This document shows positions 50,501-62,885 of a stretch of DNA of 64,000 nt, in pieces. The stretch is from Eledone cirrhosa (Eukaryota > Mollusca > Cephalopoda > Octopoda > Eledonidae): positions 27,174,108 through 27,238,107 of the forward strand of contig OZ024744.1 of assembly GCA_964016885.1 (NCBI GenBank), in the 5' to 3' direction. Made by a program: the position numbers and the translations under genes. Each line of letters begins with the position of its first letter. Within the stretch, counting starts at the first letter, position 1. Below the pieces are notes generated by a model. That model was not told the DNA's origin. It worked only from the letters and a program-made list of their open reading frames with translations, and made no database searches.

Positions 50501-50849
50501 TCAGTGCATGTGGTGGTAAGAAGGGAGGGAACCTTAGGTCCAGGGACACCAGAAGTCTCCACTGTTACGGCTAGGCATCTCGGTGCATGTGGTGGTAAGA
50601 AGGGAGGTAACCTTAGGGCCAGGGACACCAGAAGACTCCACTGCTACGGCTAGGCATCTCAGTGCATGTGGTGGTAAGAAGGGAGGTAACCTTAGGGCCA
50701 AGGACACCAGAAGTCTCCACTGTTACGGCTAGGCATGTCAGTGCATGTGGTGGTAAGAAGGGAGGGAACCTTAGGGCCAGGGACACCAGAAGTCTCCACT
50801 GTTACGGCTAGGCATCTCAGTGCATGTGGTGGTAAGAAGGGAGGTAACC
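47535..50849. repeat. Right-lineage higher-order block, first copy of the 47-56 kb series
   Basis: Its start (GCTGCAGC, CAGTGGATGTGG, AAGAATGAGG, CATCTCGGTG) recurs at 56,060 at an offset of 8,525 bp, and CATCTCGGTG also recurs near 50,580. It holds CATGGGGTG near 48,221, GCAACGG at 48,670 and a variant marker CCGGACGTC at 48,972. Compared with later copies it still has the GGCTAGTTATATCAG monomers near 48,755, which the two 2,605-bp copies lack. Confidence 0.75.
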
Positions 50850-53454
50850 TTAGGGCCAGGGACACCAGAAGTGTCCACTGCTACGACTAGGCATCTCAGT
50901 GCATGTGGTGGTAAGAAGGGAGGTAACCTTAGGGCCAGGGACACTAGAAGTCTCCAGTGTTACGGCTAGGCATCTCAGTGCATGTGGTGGTAAGAAGGGA
51001 GGGAACCTTAGGGCCAGGGACACCAGAAGTCTCCACTGTTACGGCTAGGCATCTCAGTGCATGGGGTGGTAAGAAGGGAGGGAATCTTAGGGCCAGGCAC
51101 ATCAGAAGTCTCCACTGCTACGGCTAGGCATCTCAGTGCATGTGGTGGTAAGAAAGGAGGTAACCTTAGGTCCAGGGACACCAGAAGTCTCCACTGTTAC
51201 GGCTAGGCATCTCAGTGCATGTGGTGGTAAGAAGGGAGGTAACCTTAGGGCCAGGGACACCAGAAGTCTCCACTGCTACGGCTAGGCATCTCAGTGCATG
51301 TGGTGGTATGAAGGGAGGGAACCTTAGGTCCAGGGACACCAGAAGTCTCCACTGCTACGGCTAGGCATCTCAGTTCATGTGGTGGTAAGAAGGGAGGTAA
51401 CCTTAGGGCCAAGGACACCAGAAGTCTCCACTGTTACAGCTAGGCATCTCAGTGCATGTGGTGGTAAGAAGGGATGTAACCTTAGGTCCAGGGACACCAG
51501 AAGTCTCCACTGCTACGGCTAGGCATCTCAGTGCATGTGGTGGTAAGAAGGGAGGTAACCTTAGGGCCAGGGACAGCAGAAGTCTCCACTGCAACGGCTA
51601 GGCATCTCAGTGCATGTGGTGGTAAGAAGGGAGGTAACCTTAGGGCCAGGGACACCAGAAGTCTACACTGTTACGGCTAGGCATCTCAGTGCATGTGGTG
51701 GTAAGAAGGGAGGTAACCTTAGGTCCAAGGACACAAGAAGTCTCCACTGTTACGGCTAGGCATCTCAGTGCATGTGGTGGTAAGAAGGGAGGTAACCTTA
51801 GAGCCAGGGAGACCAGACGTCTCCACTGCTACGGCTAGTCATCTCAGTGCATGTGGTGGTAAGAATGGAGGTAACCTTAGGGCCAAGGACACCAGAAGTC
51901 TCTACTGTTACGCCTAGGCATCTCAGTGCATGTGGTGGTAAGAAGGAAGTAACCTTAGGCCCAGGGACACCAGAAGTCTCCACTGCTACGGCTAGGCATC
52001 TCAGTGCATGTGGTGGTAAGAAGGGAGGTAACCTTAGGGCCAGGGACAGCAGAAGTCTCCACTGTTACGGCTAGGCATATCAGTGCATGTGGTTGTAAGA
52101 AGGGAGTTAACCTTAGGGCCAAGGACACCAGAAGTCTCCACTGGCACGGCTAGGCATCTCAGTGCATGTGGTGGTAAGAAGGGAGGTAACCTTAGCGCCA
52201 CGGACACCAGAAGTCTCCACTGCTACGGCTAGGCATGTCAGTGCATGTGGTGGTAAGAAGGGAGGTAACCTTAGGGCCAGGGACTCCAGAAGTCTCAACT
52301 GCTACGGCTAGTCATCTCAGTGCATGTGGTGGTAAGAATGGAGGTAACCTTAGGGCCAAGGACACCAGAAGACTCCACTGTTACGGCTAGGCATGTCAGT
52401 GCATGTGGTGGTAAGAAGGGAGGTAACCTTAGGGCCAAGGACACCAGAAGACTCCACTGTTACGGCTAGGCATGTCAGTGCATGTGGTGGTAAGATGGGA
52501 GGTAACCTTAGGGCCCGGGACACCAGAAGACTCCACTGTTACGGCTAGGCATCTCAGTGCATGTGGTGGTAAGAGGGAGGTAACCTTAGGGCCAAGGACA
52601 CCAGAAGTCTCCACTGTTACGGCTAGGCATGTCAGTGCATGTGCTGGTAAGAAGGGAGGTAACCATAGGGCCAAGGACACCAGAAGTCTCCACTGTTACG
52701 GCTAGGCATGTCAGTGCATGTGGTGGTACGAAGGGAGCTAACCTTAGGGCCAGGGACACCAGAAGTCTCCACTGTTACGGCTAGGCATCTCAGTGCATGT
52801 GGTGGTAAGAAGGGAGGTAACCTTAGGGCCAAAGACACCAGAAGTCTCCACTGTTACGGCTAGGCATGTCAGTGCATGTGGTGGTAAGAAGGGAGGTAAC
52901 CTTAGGTCCAGGGACACCAGAAGTCTCCACTGTTACGGCTAGGCATCTCAGTGCATGTGGTGGTAAGAAGGGAGGTAACCTTAGGGTCAAGGACACCAGA
53001 AGTCTCCACTGCTACGGCTAGGCATCTCAGTGCATGTGGTGGTAAGAAGGGAGGTAACCTTAGGGCCAAGGACACTAGAAGTCTCCACTGTTACGTCTAG
53101 GCATGTCAGTGCATGTGGTGGTAAGAAGGGAGGGAACCTTAGGTCCAGGGACACCAGAAGTCTCCACTGCTACGGCTAGGCATCTCAGTGCATGTGGTGG
53201 TAAGAAGGGAGGTAACCTTAGGTCCAGGGACACCAGAAGTTTCCACTGCTACGGCTAGGCATCTCAGTTCATGTGGTGGTGAGAAGGGAGGTAACCTTAG
53301 GGCCAAGGACACCAGAAGTCTCCACTGTTACGGCTAGGCATCTCAGTGCATGTGGTGGTAAGAAGGGAGGTAACCTTAGGGTCAAGGACACCAGAAGTCT
53401 CCACTGCTACGGCTAGGCATCTCAGTGCATGTGGTGGTAAGAAGGCAGGTAACC
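50850..53454. repeat. 2,605-bp tandem duplication, copy 1 (33 monomers)
   Basis: Starting at the GTGTCCACTG / CTACGACTAGG monomer, this block repeats immediately at an offset of 2,605 bp. Rare variants shared at exact spacing include GGTATGAAGG, AAGATGGG, CATGTGCTGG, GGTACGAAGG, GTTTCCACTG and GGTGAGAAGG. Its GACGTC is at 51,816 and GCAACGG at 51,591. Confidence 0.9.
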
Positions 53455-56059
53455 TTAGGGCCAGGGACACCAGAAGTGTCCACTGCTACGACTAGGCATC
53501 TCAGTGCATGTGGTGGTAAGAAGGGAGGTAACCTTAGGGCCAGGGACACTAGAAGTCTCCAGTGTTACGGCTAGGCATCTCAGTGCATGTGGTGGTAAGA
53601 AGGGAGGGAACCTTAGGGCCAGGGACACCAGAAGTCTCCACTGTTACGGCTAGGCATCTCAGTGCATGGGGTGGTAAGAAGGGAGGGAATCTTAGGGCCA
53701 GGCACATCAGAAGTCTCCACTGCTACGGCTAGGCATCTCAGTGCATGTGGTGGTAAGAAAGGAGGTAACCTTAGGTCCAGGGACACCAGAAGTCTCCACT
53801 GTTACGGCTAGGCATCTCAGTGCATGTGGTGGTAAGAAGGGAGGTAACCTTAGGGCCAGGGACACCAGAAGTCTCCACTGCTACGGCTAGGCATCTCAGT
53901 GCATGTGGTGGTATGAAGGGAGGGAACCTTAGGTCCAGGGACACCAGAAGTCTCCACTGCTACGGCTAGGCATCTCAGTTCATGTGGTGGTAAGAAGGGA
54001 GGTAACCTTAGGGCCAAGGACACCAGAAGTCTCCACTGTTACAGCTAGGCATCTCAGTGCATGTGGTGGTAAGAAGGGATGTAACCTTAGGTCCAGGGAC
54101 ACCAGAAGTCTCCACTGCTACGGCTAGGCATCTCAGTGCATGTGGTGGTAAGAAGGGAGGTAACCTTAGGGCCAGGGACAGCAGAAGTCTCCACTGCAAC
54201 GGCTAGGCATCTCAGTGCATGTGGTGGTAAGAAGGGAGGTAACCTTAGGGCCAGGGACACCAGAAGTCTACACTGTTACGGCTAGGCATCTCAGTGCATG
54301 TGGTGGTAAGAAGGGAGGTAACCTTAGGTCCAAGGACACAAGAAGTCTCCACTGTTACGGCTAGGCATCTCAGTGCATGTGGTGGTAAGAAGGGAGGTAA
54401 CCTTAGAGCCAGGGAGACCAGACGTCTCCACTGCTACGGCTAGTCATCTCAGTGCATGTGGTGGTAAGAATGGAGGTAACCTTAGGGCCAAGGACACCAG
54501 AAGTCTCTACTGTTACGCCTAGGCATCTCAGTGCATGTGGTGGTAAGAAGGAAGTAACCTTAGGCCCAGGGACACCAGAAGTCTCCACTGCTACGGCTAG
54601 GCATCTCAGTGCATGTGGTGGTAAGAAGGGAGGTAACCTTAGGGCCAGGGACAGCAGAAGTCTCCACTGTTACGGCTAGGCATATCAGTGCATGTGGTTG
54701 TAAGAAGGGAGTTAACCTTAGGGCCAAGGACACCAGAAGTCTCCACTGGCACGGCTAGGCATCTCAGTGCATGTGGTGGTAAGAAGGGAGGTAACCTTAG
54801 CGCCACGGACACCAGAAGTCTCCACTGCTACGGCTAGGCATGTCAGTGCATGTGGTGGTAAGAAGGGAGGTAACCTTAGGGCCAGGGACTCCAGAAGTCT
54901 CAACTGCTACGGCTAGTCATCTCAGTGCATGTGGTGGTAAGAATGGAGGTAACCTTAGGGCCAAGGACACCAGAAGACTCCACTGTTACGGCTAGGCATG
55001 TCAGTGCATGTGGTGGTAAGAAGGGAGGTAACCTTAGGGCCAAGGACACCAGAAGACTCCACTGTTACGGCTAGGCATGTCAGTGCATGTGGTGGTAAGA
55101 TGGGAGGTAACCTTAGGGCCCGGGACACCAGAAGACTCCACTGTTACGGCTAGGCATCTCAGTGCATGTGGTGGTAAGAGGGAGGTAACCTTAGGGCCAA
55201 GGACACCAGAAGTCTCCACTGTTACGGCTAGGCATGTCAGTGCATGTGCTGGTAAGAAGGGAGGTAACCATAGGGCCAAGGACACCAGAAGTCTCCACTG
55301 TTACGGCTAGGCATGTCAGTGCATGTGGTGGTACGAAGGGAGCTAACCTTAGGGCCAGGGACACCAGAAGTCTCCACTGTTACGGCTAGGCATCTCAGTG
55401 CATGTGGTGGTAAGAAGGGAGGTAACCTTAGGGCCAAAGACACCAGAAGTCTCCACTGTTACGGCTAGGCATGTCAGTGCATGTGGTGGTAAGAAGGGAG
55501 GTAACCTTAGGTCCAGGGACACCAGAAGTCTCCACTGTTACGGCTAGGCATCTCAGTGCATGTGGTGGTAAGAAGGGAGGTAACCTTAGGGTCAAGGACA
55601 CCAGAAGTCTCCACTGCTACGGCTAGGCATCTCAGTGCATGTGGTGGTAAGAAGGGAGGTAACCTTAGGGCCAAGGACACTAGAAGTCTCCACTGTTACG
55701 TCTAGGCATGTCAGTGCATGTGGTGGTAAGAAGGGAGGGAACCTTAGGTCCAGGGACACCAGAAGTCTCCACTGCTACGGCTAGGCATCTCAGTGCATGT
55801 GGTGGTAAGAAGGGAGGTAACCTTAGGTCCAGGGACACCAGAAGTTTCCACTGCTACGGCTAGGCATCTCAGTTCATGTGGTGGTGAGAAGGGAGGTAAC
55901 CTTAGGGCCAAGGACACCAGAAGTCTCCACTGTTACGGCTAGGCATCTCAGTGCATGTGGTGGTAAGAAGGGAGGTAACCTTAGGGTCAAGGACACCAGA
56001 AGTCTCCACTGCTACGGCTAGGCATCTCAGTGCATGTGGTGGTAAGAAGGCAGGTAACC
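53455..56059. repeat. 2,605-bp tandem duplication, copy 2
   Basis: I found no base difference from copy 1 on reading the two side by side. GACGTC is at 54,421 and GCAACGG at 54,196. It ends where the sequence switches to a GACAGCAG / GCTGCAGC monomer that matches 47,535. Confidence 0.9.
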
Positions 56060-57044
56060 TTAGGGCCAGGGACAGCAGAAGTCTCCACTGCTGCAGCTAG
56101 GCATCTCAGTGGATGTGGTGGTAAGAAGGGAGGTAACCTTAGGGCCAGGGACACCAGAAGACTCCACTGTTACGGCTAGGCATCTCAGTGCATGTGGTGG
56201 TAAGAATGAGGTAACCTTAGGGCCAGGGACACCAGAAGTCTCCACTGTTACGGCTAGGCATCTCGGTGCATGTGTTGGTAAGAAGGGAGGTAACCTTAGG
56301 GCCAGGGACACCAGAAGACTCCACTGCTACGGCTAGGCATCTCAGTGCATGTGGTGGTTAGAAGGGAGGTAACCTTAGGGCCAAGGACACCAGAAGTCTC
56401 CACTGTTACGGCTAGGCATGTCAGTGCATGTGGTGGTAAGAAGGGAGGGAACCTTAGGGCCAGGGACACCAGAAGTCTCCACTGTTACGGCTAGGCATCT
56501 CAGTGCATGTGGTGGTAAGAAGGGAGGTAACCTTAGGGCCAGGGACACCAGAAGTGTCCACTGCTACGGCTAGGCATCTCAGTGCATGTGGTGGTAAGAA
56601 GGGAGGTAACCTTAGGGCCAGGGACACTAGAAGTCTCCAGTGTTACGGCTAGGCATCTCAGTGCATGTGGTGGTAAGAAGGGAGGGAACCTTAGGGCCAG
56701 GGACACCAGAAGTCTCCACTGTTACGGCTAGGCATCTCAGTGCATGGGGTGGTAAGAAGGGAGGGAATCTTAGGGCCAGGCACATCAGAAGTCTCCACTG
56801 CTACGGCTAGGCATCTCAGTGCATGTGGTGGTAAGAAAGGAGGTAACCTTAGGTCCAGGGACACCAGAAGTCTCCACTGTTACGGCTAGGCATCTCAGTG
56901 CATGTGGTGGTAAGAAGGGAGGTAACCTTAGGGCCAGGGACACCAGAAGTCTCCACTGCTACGGCTAGGCATCTCAGTGCATGTGGTGGTAAGAAGGGAG
57001 GGAACCTTAGGTCCAGGGACACCAGAAGTCTCCACTGCTTCGGC
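56060..57044. repeat. Right-lineage block repeating 47.5-48.5 kb
   Basis: This block repeats 47,535-48,440 at 8,525 bp, with CAGTGGATGTGG near 56,110 and CATCTCGGTG near 56,263, then CATGGGGTGG at 56,743. Differences include CATGTGTTGG near 56,270 and GGTTAGAAGG near 56,355. A further monomer appears near 57,000, because the offset becomes 8,604. Confidence 0.8.
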
Positions 57045-58716
57045 TAGGCATCTCAGTTCATGTTGTGGTAAGATTGGAGGTAACCTTAGGGCCAAGGACA
57101 CCAGAAGTCTCCACTGTTACAGCTAGGCATCTCAGTGCATGTGGTGGTAAGAAGGGATGTAACCTTAGGTCCAGGGACACCAGAAGTCTCCACTGCTACG
57201 GCTAGGCATCTCAGTGCATGTGGTGGTAAGAAGGGAGGTAACCTTAGGGCCAGGGACAGCAGAAGTCTCCACTGCAACGGCTAGGCATCTCAGTGCATGT
57301 GGTGGTAAGAAGGGAGGTAACCTTAGGGCCAGGGACACCAGAAGTCTACACTGTTACGGCTAGTTATATCAGTGCATGTGGTGGTAAGAAAGGAGGTAAC
57401 CTTAGGGCCAGGGACACCAGAAGACTCCACTGTTACGGCTAGGCATCTCAGTGCATGTGGTGGTAAGAGGGAGGTAACCTTAGGTCCAAGGACACAAGAA
57501 GTCTCCACTGTTACGGCTAGGCATCTCAGTGCATGTGGTGGTAAGAAGGGAGGTAACCTTAGGGCCAGGGAGACCAGACGTCTCCACTGCTACGGCTAGT
57601 CATCTCAGTGCATGTGGTGGTAAGAATGGAGGTAACCTTAGGGCCAAGGACACCAGAAGTCTCTACTGTTACGCCTAGGCATCTCAGTGCATGTGGTGGT
57701 AAGAAGGAAGTAACCTTAGGCCCAGGGACACCAGAAGTCTCCACTGCTACGGCTAGGCATCTCAGTGCATGTGGTGGTAAGAAGGGAGGTAACCTTAGTG
57801 CCAGGGACAGCAGAAGTCTCCACTGTTACGGCTAGGCATATCAGTGCATGTGGTTGTAAGAAGGGAGTTAACCTTAGGGCCAAGGACACCAGAAGTCTCC
57901 ACTGGCACGGCTAGGCATCTCAGTGCATGTGGTGGTAAGAAGGGAGGTAACCTTAGCGCCACGGACACCAGAAGTCTCCACTGCTACGGCTAGGCATGTC
58001 AGTGCATGTGGTGGTAAGAAGGGAGGTAACCTTAGGGCCAGGGACTCCAGAAGTCTCAACTGCTACGGCTAGTCATCTCAGTGCATGTGGTGGTAAGAAT
58101 GGAGGTAACCTTAGGGCCAAGGACACCAGAAGACTCCACTGTTACGGCTAGGCATGTCAGTGCATGTGGTGGTAAGAAGGGAGGTAACCTTAGGGCCAAG
58201 GACACCAGAAGACTCCACTGTTACGGCTAGGCATGTCAGTGCATGTGGTGGTAAGAAGGGAGGTAACCTTAGGGCCCGGGACACCAGAAGACTCCACTGT
58301 TACGGCTAGGCATCTCAGTGCATGTGGTGGTAAGAGGGAGGTAAACTTAGGGCCAAGGACACCAGAAGTCTCCACTGTTACGGCTAGGCATGTTAGTGCA
58401 TGTGGTGGTAAGAAGGGAGGTAACCTTAGGGCCAAGGACACCAGAAGTCTCCACTGTTACGGCTAGGCATGTCAGTGCATGTGGTGGTAAGAAGGGAGCT
58501 AACCTTAGGGCCAGGGACACCAGAAGTCTCCACTGTTACGGCTAGGCATCTCAGTGCATGTGGTGGTAAGAAGGGAGGTAACCTTAGGGCCAAAGACACC
58601 AGAAGTCTCCACTGTTACGGCTAGGCATGTCAGTGCATGTGGTGGTAAGAAGGGAGGTAACCTTAGGGCCAGGGACACCAGAAGTCTCCACTGTTACGGC
58701 TAGGCATCTCAGTGCA

Positions 58717-59190
58717 TGTGGTGGTAAGAAGGGAGGGAACCTTAGGGCCAGGGACACCAGAAGTCTCCACTGTTACGGCTAGGCATGTCAGTGCATGTGG
58801 TGGTAAGAAGGGAGGGAACCTTAGGGCCAGGGACACCAGAAGTCTCCACTGTTACGGCTAGGCATCTCAGTGCATGTGGTGGTAAGAAGGGAGGTAACCT
58901 TAGGGACAGGCCCACCAGAAGTCTCCACTGCTACGGCTAGGCATCTCAGTGCATGTGGTGGTAAGAAAGGAGGTAACCTTTATGCCAGGGACACCAGAAG
59001 TCTCCACTGTTACGGCTAGGCATGTCAGTGCGTGTGGTGGTAAGGAGGGAGGCAACCTTAGGGTCAAGGACACCAGAAGTCTCCACTGTTACGGCTAGGC
59101 ATGTCAGTGCATGTGGTGGTAAGAAGGGAGGTAACCTTAGGGCCAGGGACACCAGAAGTCTACACTGTTACGGCTAGGCATATCAGTGCA
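58717..59190. repeat. 474-bp six-monomer duplication, first repeat (nested)
   Basis: The series GGGAGGGAACC twice, GACAGGCCCACC, CCTTTATGCC, GTGCGTGTGG, GGGTCAAGG and AGTCTACACTG / CATATCAG is repeated at 59,191-59,664. The only difference noticed is CCTTTATGCC here against CCTTTGTGCC in the second repeat. Edges are approximate to one monomer. Confidence 0.85.
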
Positions 59191-59664
59191 TGTGGTGGTA
59201 AGAAGGGAGGGAACCTTAGGGCCAGGGACACCAGAAGTCTCCACTGTTACGGCTAGGCATGTCAGTGCATGTGGTGGTAAGAAGGGAGGGAACCTTAGGG
59301 CCAGGGACACCAGAAGTCTCCACTGTTACGGCTAGGCATCTCAGTGCATGTGGTGGTAAGAAGGGAGGTAACCTTAGGGACAGGCCCACCAGAAGTCTCC
59401 ACTGCTACGGCTAGGCATCTCAGTGCATGTGGTGGTAAGAAAGGAGGTAACCTTTGTGCCAGGGACACCAGAAGTCTCCACTGTTACGGCTAGGCATGTC
59501 AGTGCGTGTGGTGGTAAGGAGGGAGGCAACCTTAGGGTCAAGGACACCAGAAGTCTCCACTGTTACGGCTAGGCATGTCAGTGCATGTGGTGGTAAGAAG
59601 GGAGGTAACCTTAGGGCCAGGGACACCAGAAGTCTACACTGTTACGGCTAGGCATATCAGTGCA
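59191..59664. repeat. 474-bp six-monomer duplication, second repeat
   Basis: This is the direct neighbour of the first repeat, at 474 bp, which is six monomers of exactly 79 bp. The same doublet occurs inside the next 2,920-bp copy, so the 474-bp event came before the 2,920-bp event. Confidence 0.85.
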
Positions 59665-59964
59665 TGTGGTGGTAAGAAGGGAGGTAACCTTAGGGCCAGG
59701 GACACCAGAAGTTTCCACTGTTACGGCTAGGCATCTCACTTCATGTGGTGGTAAGAAGGGCGGTAACCTTAGGGCCAAGGACACCAGAAGTCTCCACTGC
59801 TACGGCTAGGCATCTCAGTGCATGTGGTGGTAAGAAGGGAGGTAACCTAAGGGCCAAGGACACCAGAAGTCTACACTGTTACGCCTAGGCATCTCAGTGC
59901 ATGTGGTGGTAAGAAGGAAGTAACCTTAGGGCCAGGGACACCAGAAGTCTCCACTGCTACGGCT

Positions 59965-62885
59965 AGGCATCTCAGTTCATGTTGTGGTAAGATTGGAGGT
60001 AACCTTAGGGCCAAGGACACCAGAAGTCTCCACTGTTACAGCTGGGCATCTCAGTGCATGTGGTGGTAAGAAGGGATGTAACCTTAGGTCCAGGGACACC
60101 AGAAGGCTCCACTGCTACGGCTAGGCATCTCAGTGCATGTGGTGGTAAGAAGGGAGGTAACCTTAGGGCCAGGGACAGCAGAAGTCTCCACTGCAACGGC
60201 TAGGCATCTCAGTGCATGTGGTGGTAAGAAGGGAGGTAACCTTAGGGCCAGGGACACCAGAAGTCTACACTGTTACGGCTAGTTATATCAGTACATGTGG
60301 TGGTAAGAAAGGAGGTAACCTTAGGGCCAGGGACACCAGAAGACTCCACTGTTACGGCTAGGCATCTCAGTGCATGTGGTGGTAAGAAGGGAGGTAACCT
60401 TAGGTCCAAGGACACAAGAAGTCTCCACTGTTACGGCTAGGCATCTCAGTGCATGTGGTGGTAAGAAGGGAGGTAACCTTAGGGCCAGGGAGACCAGACG
60501 TCTCCACTGCTACGGCTAGTCATCTCAGTGCATGTGGTGGTAAGAATGGAGGTAACCTTAGGGCCAAGGACACCAGAAGTCTCTACTGTTACGCCTAGGC
60601 ATCTCAGTGCATGTGGTGGTAAGAAGGAAGTAACCTTAGGCCCAGGGACACCAGAAGTCTCCACTGCTACGGCTAGGCATCTCAGTGCATGTGGTGGTAA
60701 GAAGGGAGGTAACCTTAGGGCCAGGGACAGCAGAAGTCTCCACTGTTACGGCTAGGCATATCAGTGCATGTGGTTGTAAGAAGGGAGTTAACCTTAGGGC
60801 CAAGGACACCAGAAGTCTCCACTGGCACGGCTAGGCATCTCAGTGCATGTGGTGGTAAGAAGGGAGGTAACCTTAGCGCCACGGACACCAGAAGTCTCCA
60901 CTGCTACGGCTAGGCATGTCAGTGCATGTGGTGGTAAGAAGGGAGGTAACCTTAGGGCCAGGGACTCCAGAAGTCTCAACTGCTACGGCTAGTCATCTCA
61001 GTGCATGTGGTGGTAAGAATGGAGGTAACCTTAGGGCCAAGGACACCAGAAGACTCCACTGTTACGGCTAGGCATGTCAGTGCATGTGGTGGTAAGAAGG
61101 GAGGTAACCTTAGGGCCAAGGACACCAGAAGACTCCACTGTTACGGCTAGGCATGTCAGTGCATGTGGTGGTAAGAAGGGAGGTAACCTTAGGGCCCGGG
61201 ACACCAGAAGACTCCACTGTTACGGCTAGGCATCTCAGTGCATGTGGTGGTAAGAGGGAGGTAAACTTAGGGCCAAGGACACCAGAAGTCTCCACTGTTA
61301 CGGCTAGGCATGTTAGTGCATGTGGTGGTAAGAAGGGAGGTAACCTTAGGGCCAAGGACACCAGAAGTCTCCACTGTTACGGCTAGGCATGTCAGTGCAT
61401 GTGGTGGTAAGAAGGGAGCTAACCTTAGGGCCAGGGACACCAGAAGTCTCCACTGTTACGGCTAGGCATCTCAGTGCATGTGGTGGTAAGAAGGGAGGTA
61501 ACCTTAGGGCCAAAGACACCAGAAGTCTCCACTGTTACGGCTAGGCATGTCAGTGCATCTGGTGGTAAGAAGGGAGGTAACCTTAGGGCCAGGGACACCA
61601 GAAGTCTCCACTGTTACGGCTAGGCATCTCAGTGCATGTGGTGGTAAGAAGGGAGGGAACCTTAGGGCCAGGGACACCAGAAGTCTCCACTGTTACGGCT
61701 AGGCATGTCAGTGCATGTGGTGGTAAGAAGGGAGGGAACCTTAGGGCCAGGGACACCAGAAGTCTCCACTGTTACGGCTAGGCATCTCAGTGCATGTGGT
61801 GGTAAGAAGGGAGGTAACCTTAGGGACAGGCCCACCAGAAGTCTCCACTGCTACGGCTAGGCATCTCAGTGCATGTGGTGGTAAGAAAGGAGGTAACCTT
61901 TGTGCCAGGGACACCAGAAGTCTCCACTGTTACGGCTAGGCATGTCAGTGCGTGTGGTGGTAAGGAGGGAGGCAACCTTAGGGTCAAGGACACCAGAAGT
62001 CTCCACTGTTACGGCTAGGCATGTCAGTGCATGTGGTGGTAAGAAGGGAGGTAACCTTAGGGCCAGGGACACCAGAAGTCTACACTGTTACGGCTAGGCA
62101 TATCAGTGCATGTGGTGGTAAGAAGGGAGGGAACCTTAGGGCCAGGGACACCAGAAGTCTCCACTGTTACGGCTAGGCATGTCAGTGCATGTGGTGGTAA
62201 GAAGGGAGGGAACCTTAGGGCCAGGGACACCAGAAGTCTCCACTGTTACGGCTAGGCATCTCAGTGCATGTGGTGGTAAGAAGGGAGGTAACCTTAGGGA
62301 CAGGCCCACCAGAAGTCTCCACTGCTACGGCTAGGCATCTCAGTGCATGTGGTGGTAAGAAAGGAGGTAACCTTTGTGCCAGGGACACCAGAAGTCTCCA
62401 CTGTTACGGCTAGGCATGTCAGTGCGTGTGGTGGTAAGGAGGGAGGCAACCTTAGGGTCAAGGACACCAGAAGTCTCCACTGTTACGGCTAGGCATGTCA
62501 GTGCATGTGGTGGTAAGAAGGGAGGTAACCTTAGGGCCAGGGACACCAGAAGTCTACACTGTTACGGCTAGGCATATCAGTGCATGTGGTGGTAAGAAGG
62601 GAGGTAACCTTAGGGCCAGGGACACCAGAAGTTTCCACTGTTACGGCTAGGCATCTCACTTCATGTGGTGGTAAGAAGGGAGGTAACCTTAGGGCCAAGG
62701 ACACCAGAAGTCTCCACTGCTACGGCTAGGCATCTCAGTGCATGTGGTGGTAAGAAGGGAGGTAACCTAAGGGCCAAGGACACCAGAAGTCTCCACTGTT
62801 ACGCCTAGGCATCTCAGTGCATGTGGTGGTAAGAAGGAAGTAACCTTAGGGCCAGGGACACCAGAAGTCTCCACTGCTACGGCTA
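59965..62885. repeat. 2,920-bp tandem duplication, copy 2
   Basis: This copy repeats the previous block, including its six-monomer doublet (about 61,637-62,110 and 62,111-62,584). I noticed about ten differences, for example GCTGGGCATC near 60,042, GAAGGCTCC near 60,104, GTACATG near 60,291 and GCATCTGG near 61,556. It is therefore older or faster-changing than the 2,605-bp pair. GACGTC is at 60,497, the last one in the window. Confidence 0.85.

Larger units (their letters stand above)
57045..59964. repeat. 2,920-bp tandem duplication, copy 1 (37 monomers)
   Basis: Starting around the CATGTTGTGG / AAGATTGGAGG monomer, this block recurs at 59,965 (offset 2,919, then 2,920 bp after a one-base length difference near 57,466). 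It holds the only TTCG tetranucleotide I noticed (CTGCTTCGGC near 57,036, at its left edge). It contains a nested six-monomer duplication. Confidence 0.85.

Noticed and set aside
57030..57050. Possible CENP-B box at CTGCTTCGGC
   Set aside because: The TTCG is not followed by the spaced A and CGGG of the box, and it is a single private substitution of TACGG.
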